Shown: in pieces, positions 1 to 8,736 of the stretch
Position numbering within the stretch: position 1 is the stretch's first letter
Layout: every line of letters begins with the position of its first letter
Translations under genes and position numbers: made by a program
Source: Desulfobulbaceae bacterium
GTDB lineage: Bacteria > Desulfobacterota > Desulfobulbia > Desulfobulbales > SURF-16
Assembly: GCA_024637145.1 (NCBI GenBank)
Contig: JAGXFQ010000026.1
Location: 1-38,678 of the forward strand
DNA: 38,678 nt
Reading direction: 5' to 3'
The notes under the pieces: model-generated
Database searches by the model: none
Told to the model about the DNA's origin: nothing
Seen by the model: only the letters and a program-made list of their open reading frames with translations

Positions 1-74
1 CCCTTGGCAACAATGGTCTTAAGCTCGTCGCGCTCCTCTTGGCTCAGTGAGAACCTGTACTTGATCTTGGGCAT
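1..74 (-). CDS. IS630-type transposase, N-terminal fragment (runs off window)
   Basis: Only the first 24 codons are inside the window. They read MPKIKYRFSLSQEERDELKT and then continue IVAKG. This is the usual beginning of the winged/helix-turn-helix DNA-binding region of IS630-family transposases, where a basic start leads into a 'LSxEERxEL' helix. The ATG has a good ribosome binding site (GGAG, 6 nt upstream) and a plausible sigma70 promoter further upstream, so the 5' end looks intact. The catalytic DDE part lies outside the window and cannot be judged. The family call rests on a short stretch and is moderate. Confidence 0.6.
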   Translation of the reverse strand, partial: MPKIKYRFSLSQEERDELKTIVAK

Positions 75-94
75 GGTCTTCTCCGTTTTTTCTG

Positions 95-123
95 ACCATA
101 CCTAGTTTTATATAACATATCAA
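95..123 (-). promoter_or_regulatory. sigma70-like promoter for the IS630-type transposase
   Basis: On the minus strand, TTGATA (118-123) and TATGGT (95-100) are separated by exactly 17 nt. They lie just upstream of the transposase ATG at 74. Box quality is fair and the position is right. Confidence 0.4.
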
Positions 124-144
124 GTGTGACATGACACTAGCTTG

Positions 145-189
145 TAAAAAAGTCCCTTGGTTAGGCCCGGGAGCCGCTGTGCCCGGGCC
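145..189 (-). terminator. probable terminator after tamA
   Basis: GGCCCGGG (164-171) and CCCGGGCC (182-189) form a perfect 8-bp stem with a 10-nt loop just past the tamA stop codon. Read on the minus strand, a run of six T (146-151) follows about 13 nt after the stem. That gap is longer than in a textbook intrinsic terminator, so efficiency is uncertain. Confidence 0.4.
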
Positions 190-198
190 AGGCGGCGC

Positions 199-2358
199 TC
201 AAAAGGCCATGCCGATGCTGAAGTGGATGGTCAGTTCGTCTTCGCCCCGTTCGGCATTTTGGTCCGGGTTCCAGGCAAAATCGAGGCGCAGGGGGCCAAT
301 GGGCAGCAGATAGAGCAGACCGGTGCCCACGGCCGGCCGGAAATCGCGGAAATAGTCATCCATGGTGTCGGAGATCACCTGGGAACGGCTGCTGTAGGGC
401 GGTTGGTTCAGTTCATCCTGGGAGCGATTGGGGGCGATATTGCCGTAATCCACAAAGAGGGTGACGGCGGTCTTGTCGCCCAGCTGGCGGCGCAGCTCGA
501 TGGTGGCCACGTTATAGGCCATGCCCCCCAGCGGCTCGCCGGAGAGGTCCTGGGGGCCCAGTTGAGATTCCCGGAAGCTGCGCACCGAATTTTCGCCGCC
601 GTTGAAGAACCGTTCGCCCAGGGGGATGGTGATCTGGTTGCGGCCCGGCAGGATGAGACCGGTATCATAGCGCAGACCCAGGGTGGTTTTAGGGGTGACC
701 TTGATGAAGTGACGCATGCCGGCGCTGAGCCGCCAGAACGAGATGCCGCTGCCCAGGGCCGGTTCGGCCACCTCCAGGGCGCCGTAAAATTTCCGGCCTC
801 GGGTGGGAAAAAAGAGGTCGTTGCGGCTGTCCCAGGTGGCCTGGGCCTTGACACTGGCCAGGGTGTAGTCGCTGTCCGGCTCTTCCACCTCTGGGTCGGC
901 GCTGATCGCCAGGAGCGTGGTTTGCTTATAGAGATAGCCCAGGCCCACTTCCAGGGCCGCGCTGATTTTTTTGGTGAGCAGGATGGAGCTCCCTATTTCC
1001 CGGCGGGTAAAGGAGGGTTCTTCGCGGCGTCGGAAATAGACGGGGACAGTGGCAATGATGTCATGGCCCAGCAGCCAGGGATCGATGGCGGTGGCCTCGA
1101 TGTTTTCGCTGCGCGTCGAAGCATTGCCCTCCAGCCGAAGGGTGCGGCCGGTACCGAACATGTTGCTGTCTTGAAAGCCCATGCCGCCCCGCAGCATTTC
1201 GTAGGAGCCCCAGCCCACATGGAAAAAGAGTTCCCGGGCCGGGGCCTCCTCCACCTCCACGGCCAGGATCCGGCTGCCTTCATCTCCATTGCCGGCAAGG
1301 TTGATCCCCACCCGCGAAAAAAGACCGGTCTGGTAAAGGTTGCTGAAGCTCTGCCGTTTGCGGCTGAGGCTGAAGGGTTCACCCCTCTCCAGGGCCAGCC
1401 GCTCCATAATAAAGCTCTGCCGGGTGCGGATGTGGCCCGAGATGGTGATCTCGCTGATGGTTATCTGCGGGCCGCTCTGGATGCGGCACAAGAGGAGCAC
1501 CTCCCCCTCCTGCTCCTGCTCACCCACCTCCACCAGGGCATCGGCAAACCCCAGATTGCCGTAGATCTCCAGCACCCGGCTTTTGAGCAGGAGTTTGCGG
1601 CGGCGGAAATAAGGTTCGCCCACCAGCTCTTGGGTCGCCTGGTCAAGTTCCTCCTGGGCCGCGGCCAGCAGATCACCGCTATATTCCACAGCGCTGATAA
1701 CATAAGGGCGGCCTTCTTCAATAACCACGCTGATGGTTACCCGGTCACGGGCCTCGGAAAAACGGAGGCGGGGCGGCTCCTGGATGCGGACGTGCAAATA
1801 GCCGCGGCGGTGGTAGAGGTCGCGCAGCGCGCTGGTGGCAGCACTGATGTCGCTCTCCACATAGGGCTGCTGGCCCAGGCCGAGCAGGCCGGTGCCCCTG
1901 CCCTCAAAAAAGGCCCGAAGCCTTTCGGCGCTGAAGGCGCTATTGCCTGCAAAGAGAATTCTGTCAATGAGCACCAAGGGACCTTCGGTAATGGTGAAGG
2001 TGACCACCATCTCCTGCTCCTGACGCTCTACCGCATAGTCAACAGCGGCAAAGGCAAATCCCGCCTTCTGATAGGCGATCTTCATCTGAAAGGCGGCGTC
2101 ATCAACCAGATATTGCTGGTACCCGTTTGCCGCCAGGTCAGTAAGCTCCAGGGCAGCCGCGGCCCGCAGTTCTGCCTCGGCAAGGCGGCTATTGCCGACA
2201 AAGCGGCTGCTGAGAGCAAGTGGTTCTACAGGGATTCCTTCCCGGGCCGGAGAAGCCTCCTGGAAAACGGTGGTCTGGCCGCCAGCAAGGGGGGGGCTCA
2301 GCAGGCCCACCCCTGCCGTCAAGAGCAGCAACAGGGCTGAAAGAATGTGTTTCCGCAT
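199..2358 (-). CDS. tamA: TamA-like Omp85 outer-membrane protein with POTRA domains
   Basis: This 719-aa exported protein has a signal peptide (residues 1-27), a series of about four POTRA-like repeats (roughly 45-355) and a C-terminal 16-strand Omp85 barrel. The barrel ends in phenylalanine (IHFSIGMAF), the classic beta-signal recognised by BamA. The family includes BamA and TamA. The gene follows tamB with a single base between the tamB stop and this ATG (TGA-C-ATG), so the pair is almost certainly one translation-coupled operon for outer-membrane protein or phospholipid delivery. It is longer than E. coli TamA (about 577 aa), apparently through an extra POTRA unit. The conserved lid-loop VRGF/Y motif reads VRSF here, within GGENSVRSFRE. 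BamA is an alternative reading, but the tamB partner favours TamA. Confidence 0.9.
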   Translation of the reverse strand: MRKHILSALLLLLTAGVGLLSPPLAGGQTTVFQEASPAREGIPVEPLALSSRFVGNSRLAEAELRAAAALELTDLAANGYQQYLVDDAAFQMKIAYQKAGFAFAAVDYAVERQEQEMVVTFTITEGPLVLIDRILFAGNSAFSAERLRAFFEGRGTGLLGLGQQPYVESDISAATSALRDLYHRRGYLHVRIQEPPRLRFSEARDRVTISVVIEEGRPYVISAVEYSGDLLAAAQEELDQATQELVGEPYFRRRKLLLKSRVLEIYGNLGFADALVEVGEQEQEGEVLLLCRIQSGPQITISEITISGHIRTRQSFIMERLALERGEPFSLSRKRQSFSNLYQTGLFSRVGINLAGNGDEGSRILAVEVEEAPARELFFHVGWGSYEMLRGGMGFQDSNMFGTGRTLRLEGNASTRSENIEATAIDPWLLGHDIIATVPVYFRRREEPSFTRREIGSSILLTKKISAALEVGLGYLYKQTTLLAISADPEVEEPDSDYTLASVKAQATWDSRNDLFFPTRGRKFYGALEVAEPALGSGISFWRLSAGMRHFIKVTPKTTLGLRYDTGLILPGRNQITIPLGERFFNGGENSVRSFRESQLGPQDLSGEPLGGMAYNVATIELRRQLGDKTAVTLFVDYGNIAPNRSQDELNQPPYSSRSQVISDTMDDYFRDFRPAVGTGLLYLLPIGPLRLDFAWNPDQNAERGEDELTIHFSIGMAF

Positions 2359-2359
2359 G

Positions 2360-5300
2360 TCATTGGAACCGAAAGATTATTTTGATACCGGCATTAAAGT
2401 CGTCATAGACGTCCTTTTCGCTGGTGAGGAAAAGATGGTCATTGGGGTAGAGGATGCCGTCCGCCAGCCGGAATTGCGCCTCCACCGTATTTTCGCCGCT
2501 CCTGCTGATGGAGCGGCCGATATTCAGTTCAAAGCGGTCCAGGACCGATTCGTCGCTCTCCAGGGGGTCGCCGCCAAACCAGTCGGCCAGCAGGCCGCGG
2601 CCCAGGTAGATGGCCATGTTCATAGCGGCCACGGACTCCCGCCCCTGGCCCGCGCCGCTGCTGGGCGGCGTCCCGGTGAGAACCAGAAGCAGCAGTTCGT
2701 CTTCAGGCAGTGGCGGAATGGAGGAGAGGATGATAACGGGTTCAGCGGCTGAGCCCTGGATCTGCATGCTGATATCATAGCCGGCCAGCCTGGCGCTGCC
2801 GGTAAGGTTGAAGGTGGGCAGGTCGGGCTGCTCTTGGCTGAAGCGGATCAGGCCGCCATCCACCATGATCCTGCCGGCCGGCACCATGATGCGGATGGGA
2901 TCCACATAGATCTCTCCGGTTAAAACCGGCAATTCACCGGTGCCGGCCAGCAGCAGTTCCGGCCGCACCGAACCCTTGGCCAGATTGTTCTGTAACTCAA
3001 AAGGCTCCCGGCTGTGGATGCGGACCTGGAACTGCATGTCGCGCCAGGGCGGCTCACTCAGGGAAAAGAGCTCCCCCTGGGGCTTTGGAGAGGGGGCTGA
3101 TTGCCGTAAGAATCCCAGGAAATCAACATTGCGGGTGTAACGGCTGTCCGTGAGCCAGATGTCGCCGGCCAGTTTCATCTGGGCCAGCGCCCCCTTCAGG
3201 GTGAGTACGGTGTCGCCGCGGATCTTCATGTCCTGGTCGCGGAAAAAAAGGATATTCTCTCCTTCCAGGCGGGCATCGACCTGCACCCCCTCCTCTTCAC
3301 GGCTCAGGGTGCCGGAGAGGCTAAAGGGGGCGCCCCCCAGCTGGCCGCTGATATTTTCCACCTGCACGGTGTGGCCAGCCAGGGTCACCTGGGCGGTGAT
3401 GGATTCCATGGCCGGCAGTATGGTTGGGACACGGAGTTCGCCAGCCCTCAAGACGAGGGTGCCGCTCAAGGCGGGATCGGCGGCCGGCCCGGTGGCCGCC
3501 AGGGTCGCCTCCACCTGGCCCTTGAGGCGTCTGATTGTTCTACTTTTGGCGGTGAGCCAGCCGATATCAGCCATTTGAGTGGTGAGGCGGATGTCCAGGT
3601 CTCCGGGCAGGGTATGGCTGGCGTCGGTTGCCAAAAGATCGCCCAGGCCGGTTAGGCCCGTCCATCTGCCGGCGCCGTTTATGACGAAATCGCGGGCCTC
3701 CAGCTGCAAGGTCTTGATGGTGAGCTGATCTTCGGCGAGGCGGATGTTGCAGCGGGCTGAAAAGAGCTCATGGGTCAAGGGTGCCGGCAGGAAGGGCAGG
3801 GCCAGATCCTTGATCTCGGCAGTGAACTGCCCCTGGGGCCTCTGCAGGGTGCCGGAGAGGCTGAGCAGGGCCGTAATATTGCCGCTGGCCAGCTTCTCCA
3901 GATCGGTGTCGCCGCTTTGCACCGTGGTCTGGGGCAGGTTGAAGTCCACCTGCAGGTCAAGGGGGGTGGCCAGAATTTTCTGCGCAAAAGGGTCATAAGG
4001 CAGTTGGCCCTGGGCGGTAAGGTGCTGGTTGTTTTTGTTCTGCCACGCAAATTTGCGGATGACGATACCGCTTTTGGCAATATCAACGGCAAAGGAACCC
4101 TGCAGGGGGGCCGTCAGGTGCGGGAACTCGACGCGGGCGGCCGCGCCCGTGGCTGTGATGCGGGGGGCGGCAGCGGTGCCGGTGATGGCGATCTTGGCGC
4201 TGCCGCCGCTGAAGAGATAGTCCTGATCGGCCCGGCTGCTCAGCCAGCCCCTGCTTTCCAGGCCGGTGGCTGTAATATGCAGATCGTTTTCTAAAGCCCC
4301 CCCCAGAACGCCCTGGATGGTAATGGACTCGGTGCTGCCGCTCAGGGTGAGGTTGTCAATCTGCAGGCGCTGTTGATCCTGGTCAAGGAGAATGGTGGCC
4401 GGTTGGCTCAGATCCAGGTGGCGATCCTGCCGGGCCAGGGAGAGGCGGCTGAGCTGCACTGTGGTGGCCTTGGGATCGATCTCCAGAGTGCCGGCCAGGC
4501 TGGCCGTGCCCAGGGTGGCCCCGGCCTCGGCCTCCAGCTGGTAGCGCTTTTCCCCCAGCTCTGCCACTTCCAAGGTGATATGGTCATAGGCGGTCTTGCC
4601 GATGGCACCTTTTGCCGCTCTGGCCGTGACCAGGAGTCTGCCTTTGGGGGGCTGGCGGGCCTCCAGGCGGAGCTTGCCCTTGCTCTCCTCAGGCAGGTTG
4701 AAGAGGGTCTGGTAGGCGGCGATCTCCGTAATAATCGCCTTGGCGCGCACTTCCAGCAAGTGCTGGTCCGCAAAACTATAATGGCCGGCCAGCTCTATCT
4801 GGTCCGGGCCCACCTGCAGATCAAGGGCGCGGAGCAGGAGGGACTGGCGGTCTACCCGGCCCGTTGCCGCCAGCTGGCCGGCTGGGTAGTCAGCATAGGA
4901 GAAACGGGAGGCAGTGAGGGAAAATTCCGCCTGCGGCGCGGCCAGGCTGCCCTGCAACTGGAGAGAGCCTGCCAGCTGGCCGCTGAGGGAGGGGGGAAGG
5001 CCCAGATCGGCCAGGGTGGCCAGCTCTTTGATCTCTACGGTGAGATCGGCCCGCAAGGGCGCGCTGGTCAAGGGGGGACTGGCGGGCAGGGTGAGCCGGG
5101 CCTGCTGGGCAATGAGGGTCGAATCCGCCATCTGCAGCCGGCCGCTGGTGATGATGATCTCTCTCTCGTGCCAGCGGCCGTCCACCTGCAGCAGATGGGG
5201 GGGCATCTCCTGCCCGGCCCCCTGGCGGTCCGCCTTGGCCTGGGCCAGGCCCTGCAGGGCGGGCAGGTCTGCGGCGGCCAGGCTAAACTCCTCAATGGCC

Positions 5301-6436
5301 GTCTGGGACAAGATGGCCAGGAGATCCTGGTCAAGGACGTTTAGCGGCAGGGACGCCCCGCTCAGGGTGAACTGGTTGTCGCCCGCCTCAATATCAAGGT
5401 CTTTGACGGCCAGGAGACCCTGGGCCGTGTGACCGCTCAGGCGGACGCCGGCGGGGATGGACCCCACCTGACCGCTCTCCAGGCTGAGGGAGAGCTCGCT
5501 CTCCAGGCTCTGCAGGAGTCGGCCCGGCTCCATGGTGGCCTGCAGGGAGCCGGTGAGCAGGCCGCGCACGGGGGGCAGGGAAGGGGCGGCCAGACGGATC
5601 AGCTTGGCCGGCAGCGGCCATTTGTCTACATGGAGTTGCAGGGCCAGGGCAGAGGCGCCGCCCTCGGCCGTAAAGTCGACACCCCCTTGTTCCAGATCAA
5701 ACCGGCCGCTGAGCCCGATGGTATTGGCCTGGGTGTTGAAATCTGCCCTGGCCGTACCGGCAACAGGGGTGTGGTTGACCGCCAGATCTTTAAGGACAAG
5801 GCTTTGCGGCGCATAGCGCAGCCCCATCCTCAGGGAGGAGAGGGGCAGGCTCTGTTGGGCTATTGTGGTCTCCAGATCAGGCAAGGTGAGCAACAGGGCT
5901 TGGCTGCCTTGCTGTTTGGCGCCGATGAAGAGGGATGTCTGGGCGGAGGAGAAGGCGAAATCCTCTGCCTGCACACTGATCAGGGCATCATCTATCTGCA
6001 GCCGGGGCAGGCTGGCCGGCAGGTATTGGGCCAGCTCAAAAGGCGTCTCTTTGGTCTTTTTGCCGCTGGTGGGAGGAATATTGATCCGGGCCACCACTCC
6101 GTCCACGGAAATGACCAGGGTGTCGAGAAAAGGCTCAAGGCCGCGGACCAGGGCCGGCAGAAAGTAGCGGACTCTGAGTCTGTGGATGGCCACGGAGAGC
6201 TGGAGATCTTCCGGTGGCCCTTGGGTGAAGAGGACCTCTTTAAAGAGGAAGGTGCGAAAAAGGTCACCGCCATAGGAACCTATGGTGGTCTGTAGGTCAT
6301 ACTCCTTGGCCAGATAGGTGGTGATGGCCTGCTGCAGATAGGGCCCGGCCAGAAAAGTGCGCAGCCCCACCACAGCCAGCACTGCCAGGGCAGCCAGGAC
6401 GAGCAGGATGGAATTGCGACGGGAAAATATTTTCAT
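2360..6436 (-). CDS. tamB: TamB-like AsmA/DUF490 inner-membrane-anchored bridge protein
   Basis: This 1358-aa protein has a single N-terminal membrane anchor (about residues 8-28). A very long repetitive stretch follows, with alternating short hydrophobic strands and many 'LxLxGxL' and 'ITGTAAAP' turns, as expected of the hydrophobic beta-taco of the AsmA/TamB/YhdP superfamily. The C-terminal 350 residues match the TamB/DUF490 domain, with features such as 'GGLIRF' and 'LTGSARLAGYDI'. TamB spans the periplasm and contacts TamA; the family is implicated in phospholipid flow to the outer membrane. It is slightly longer than E. coli TamB (1259 aa). The next gene on the strand is tamA, 1 nt away. 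The start has only a weak AAGG Shine-Dalgarno, but the anchor begins directly after it. Confidence 0.9.
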   Translation of the reverse strand: MKIFSRRNSILLVLAALAVLAVVGLRTFLAGPYLQQAITTYLAKEYDLQTTIGSYGGDLFRTFLFKEVLFTQGPPEDLQLSVAIHRLRVRYFLPALVRGLEPFLDTLVISVDGVVARINIPPTSGKKTKETPFELAQYLPASLPRLQIDDALISVQAEDFAFSSAQTSLFIGAKQQGSQALLLTLPDLETTIAQQSLPLSSLRMGLRYAPQSLVLKDLAVNHTPVAGTARADFNTQANTIGLSGRFDLEQGGVDFTAEGGASALALQLHVDKWPLPAKLIRLAAPSLPPVRGLLTGSLQATMEPGRLLQSLESELSLSLESGQVGSIPAGVRLSGHTAQGLLAVKDLDIEAGDNQFTLSGASLPLNVLDQDLLAILSQTAIEEFSLAAADLPALQGLAQAKADRQGAGQEMPPHLLQVDGRWHEREIIITSGRLQMADSTLIAQQARLTLPASPPLTSAPLRADLTVEIKELATLADLGLPPSLSGQLAGSLQLQGSLAAPQAEFSLTASRFSYADYPAGQLAATGRVDRQSLLLRALDLQVGPDQIELAGHYSFADQHLLEVRAKAIITEIAAYQTLFNLPEESKGKLRLEARQPPKGRLLVTARAAKGAIGKTAYDHITLEVAELGEKRYQLEAEAGATLGTASLAGTLEIDPKATTVQLSRLSLARQDRHLDLSQPATILLDQDQQRLQIDNLTLSGSTESITIQGVLGGALENDLHITATGLESRGWLSSRADQDYLFSGGSAKIAITGTAAAPRITATGAAARVEFPHLTAPLQGSFAVDIAKSGIVIRKFAWQNKNNQHLTAQGQLPYDPFAQKILATPLDLQVDFNLPQTTVQSGDTDLEKLASGNITALLSLSGTLQRPQGQFTAEIKDLALPFLPAPLTHELFSARCNIRLAEDQLTIKTLQLEARDFVINGAGRWTGLTGLGDLLATDASHTLPGDLDIRLTTQMADIGWLTAKSRTIRRLKGQVEATLAATGPAADPALSGTLVLRAGELRVPTILPAMESITAQVTLAGHTVQVENISGQLGGAPFSLSGTLSREEEGVQVDARLEGENILFFRDQDMKIRGDTVLTLKGALAQMKLAGDIWLTDSRYTRNVDFLGFLRQSAPSPKPQGELFSLSEPPWRDMQFQVRIHSREPFELQNNLAKGSVRPELLLAGTGELPVLTGEIYVDPIRIMVPAGRIMVDGGLIRFSQEQPDLPTFNLTGSARLAGYDISMQIQGSAAEPVIILSSIPPLPEDELLLLVLTGTPPSSGAGQGRESVAAMNMAIYLGRGLLADWFGGDPLESDESVLDRFELNIGRSISRSGENTVEAQFRLADGILYPNDHLFLTSEKDVYDDFNAGIKIIFRFQ

Positions 6437-6790
6437 AAACCTTGGCGCCGGAAGAGGAGAGCCGCTAATCGGTCTGGGCCGGGAAGAAGATCAGGAGGGC
6501 TGAGGAACCAGCTCGTGGGCCCTTTTACAGCGGGGTAACGCAGTATGCGCCTGTTTCGACCAGGCCGGCAATCACCCGCCTGGATTTCTCCACTCCATTG
6601 TATACTAAAACCAGTTTTTGATTGGCCAGTCAATTTTTACCCATAGCGAAAAAGGCCCTTGCCCTTTCCCCGGGCCACTGTTTCTTGCACTCCCCCTCCC
6701 GGCCAAGTATTATACATTTTACTGGTGTTTAAGCTGTCAGCTTTCAGGTTGCTGACGCTCTTTTTTGGGTAGGGGTGATTTGACCTGCCT
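6437..6790. other. divergent intergenic region between tamB and the mla operon
   Basis: This stretch of about 350 bp separates two divergent operons. It holds the promoter of the mla operon (6685-6713). On the minus strand I see only a poor candidate for tamB: TTGACT near 6625-6631, with no matching -10 at standard spacing. No convincing gene is present. A 66-codon minus-strand frame at 6433-6633 has a composition typical of chance GC-rich ORFs. Confidence 0.4.
6685..6713 (+). promoter_or_regulatory. sigma70 promoter of the mla operon
   Basis: TTGCAC (6685-6690) and TATTAT (6708-6713) are separated by exactly 17 nt. They lie about 80 nt upstream of the first gene of the lipid-transport operon. 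Transcription would start near 6720. Confidence 0.55.
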
Positions 6791-7960
6791 GTGCATCGCC
6801 GCCGCTCTCTTGCCCTGCCGGTCATTGCCATGAAAGATCAAGCCGATCAGAGAAAACAGCCCCCCCCCCTGCACAGCACAGCGGAGGGGCATCTCTTGTG
6901 TCAGGGTGAGTGGACCCTGGCCTTTGCGGCGGCCATTGAAAATGATCTTGAAAAATTTGTCTGGCCACCTGCCCCGGCAATCAGTATTGAGGCAAGCGGC
7001 CTCAAGCAGCTCGATACGGCAGGGGCTTGGCTCCTCTTTCGGTTCGCTGAAAAAGGACGCCGCGCCGGTAAAGAGGTTACGCTCTCCGGACTGTCGGCAA
7101 AGCACGCCTCCCTCTTTGAGCTGGTCTCAGCCCATCCCCCTGCCCAGGCGGCCAGCCCCGCGTATATCAACCCCCTGGCAAGACTGGGGATGAGGGCCGT
7201 GGAGGAAGGGAGCACTGCCCTGCAGTTCCTCTCTTTCACCGGCGAGACAGCATTGGCCTCGGTGAGAATGATCTCCAGCGCCCAACGTTTCCGCTGGCGG
7301 GATATGGCCGCCAACATTGAATCAGCAGGCTTTCAGGCCCTGCCCATCATTGGTCTGCTCACCTTCTTGATCGGTGTGGTCATTTCCTACCAGGGCGGGG
7401 TGCAGCTCCAGCAGTACGGGGCCTCCATCTACATAACCGACCTGGTGGCCCTCTCCATGACCCGGGAATTTGCGCCCCTGATTACCGCGATTCTGGTGGC
7501 CGGCCGCACCGGTTCCGCCTACACGGCCCAAATCGCCACCATGCAGGTCACCGAGGAAATTGATGCCATCAGGGTCCTGGGCCTTGACCCGGTGGAGCTT
7601 CTGGTCCTGCCCAAACTGGCGGCCCTGCTCATTGTCATGCCGCTCCTCACCCTCTATGCCGATTTTCTGGGGATTCTCGGCGGTATGCTCATGGCAGGTC
7701 TGATGCTTGACGTCAGCAGTACCGCTTTTCTGCAGCGCCTGCCTGCTGCCCTGACCATGGAGTCTTATCTGATCGGCATCAGCAAGGCCCCTGTCTTTGC
7801 CGTCATCATTGTCATGGTGGGGTGCTATCAGGGCTTTATGGCCAAAGGGAGTGCGGAGAATGTCGGGGCAAGAACAACCTCAAGTGTGGTGCTGGCCATC
7901 TTTCTGGTGATCATTGCCGATGCCCTTTTTTCCATCGTCTTCAGCTGGATAGGCATATGA
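6791..7960 (+). CDS. mlaE: MlaE-type lipid ABC transporter permease with N-terminal STAS domain
   Basis: This is a permease of the Mla/MCE retrograde or anterograde phospholipid transporter, acting in the inner membrane with the MlaF-like ATPase and the MlaD-like MCE protein encoded next. Residues about 30-120 form a STAS-like domain ('ISIEASGLKQLDTAGAWLL'), equivalent to the separate MlaB subunit of E. coli. The rest is the permease: an interface helix, then five or so membrane spans including the family motif around GRTGSAYTAQIATMQVTEEI. At 389 aa it is about 130 longer than E. coli MlaE because of the fusion. The start is GTG at 6791 or, 13 codons later, ATG at 6830. Neither has a perfect Shine-Dalgarno; AGGGGTGA precedes the GTG at long spacing. 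Its stop overlaps the mlaF start (ATGA). Confidence 0.92.
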   Translation: MHRRRSLALPVIAMKDQADQRKQPPPLHSTAEGHLLCQGEWTLAFAAAIENDLEKFVWPPAPAISIEASGLKQLDTAGAWLLFRFAEKGRRAGKEVTLSGLSAKHASLFELVSAHPPAQAASPAYINPLARLGMRAVEEGSTALQFLSFTGETALASVRMISSAQRFRWRDMAANIESAGFQALPIIGLLTFLIGVVISYQGGVQLQQYGASIYITDLVALSMTREFAPLITAILVAGRTGSAYTAQIATMQVTEEIDAIRVLGLDPVELLVLPKLAALLIVMPLLTLYADFLGILGGMLMAGLMLDVSSTAFLQRLPAALTMESYLIGISKAPVFAVIIVMVGCYQGFMAKGSAENVGARTTSSVVLAIFLVIIADALFSIVFSWIGI

Positions 7961-8727
7961 AAGAGAGCGCTTCCCACCCAAACGTCATTGAGCTGCGCCG
8001 GGTCCATACCCGCTTGGGGGGGACCCAGATCCATGAGGATATCAACATGGCTATCAGGGCCAATGAGGTAACCGCCCTGGTGGGGGGCAGCGGCACCGGC
8101 AAGTCCACCCTGTTGCGGGCCATGCTGATGTTGCTGCGCCCCACCTCGGGCTCCATAAAGGTGTTGGGGCAGGAGCTGGCGGCAATTGACGATCAAGGGC
8201 TGCATCTTCTGCGCCGCCGCATCGGCATGCTCTTTCAATACAGCGCCCTGTTCAGCGGCATGACCATCCTTGAAAATATTGCCTTTCCCTTCAAGGAACA
8301 TACCGACCTGAGCCCTAAAATGATCAGGGAACTCTCCTGCCTGAAGCTGGGGCTGGTGGGATTAGCCGCCGAGGTCGGCGCCAAATATCCCAGCGAGCTG
8401 AGCGGCGGCATGCGGAAACGGGCGGGCCTGGCCCGGGCCCTGGCCCTTGATCCGGAGCTGCTCTTTCTTGATGAGCCCACCTCCGGCCTTGATCCGGTGA
8501 GTGCCAGCGCCTTGGATGATCTTATTCTGGAGTTGCAGCACTCCCTGGCTTTGACGGTGCTCATGGTCACCCATGATCTGGATTCAATATGGAAAATGGC
8601 GGATCGGGTAGCCATGCTCGGCCGGGGCACTCTGGTGGCTTTTGGCGGCCTCAAAGAAGTGGCGGCCAGCCCTGACCCCCTGGTCCGTTCCTTCTTTCAT
8701 GGTGACCGGGGTCCAAAAAACGGATAG
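7957..8727 (+). CDS. mlaF: MlaF-type ABC transporter ATPase
   Basis: This 256-aa ATPase energises the MlaE-type permease. Visible motifs are Walker A GGSGTGKST (residues 43-51), signature LSGGM (148-152), Walker B with LLFLDEP (168-174), and the H-loop in 'VLMVTHD'. I place the start at the ATG at 7957 because it overlaps the mlaE stop as ATGA and gives the usual MlaF length. The frame stays open further upstream inside mlaE, but that part is not family-like. The next gene starts 9 nt downstream behind a purine-rich GGGAGAAGG ribosome binding site. Confidence 0.93.
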   Translation: MKESASHPNVIELRRVHTRLGGTQIHEDINMAIRANEVTALVGGSGTGKSTLLRAMLMLLRPTSGSIKVLGQELAAIDDQGLHLLRRRIGMLFQYSALFSGMTILENIAFPFKEHTDLSPKMIRELSCLKLGLVGLAAEVGAKYPSELSGGMRKRAGLARALALDPELLFLDEPTSGLDPVSASALDDLILELQHSLALTVLMVTHDLDSIWKMADRVAMLGRGTLVAFGGLKEVAASPDPLVRSFFHGDRGPKNG

Positions 8728-8736
8728 GGAGAAGGT

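Noticed and set aside
157..2340. Very long plus-strand frame opposite tamA
   Set aside because: It is the antisense reading of a GC-rich gene. The product is a low-complexity G/A/H-rich sequence with no family character, while the minus strand encodes a complete Omp85 protein.
6433..6633. 66-codon minus-strand frame overlapping the tamB start by ATGA
   Set aside because: The overlap is attractive, but the product is P/G/R-rich with no ribosome binding site or recognisable feature; it fits a chance frame in leader DNA.
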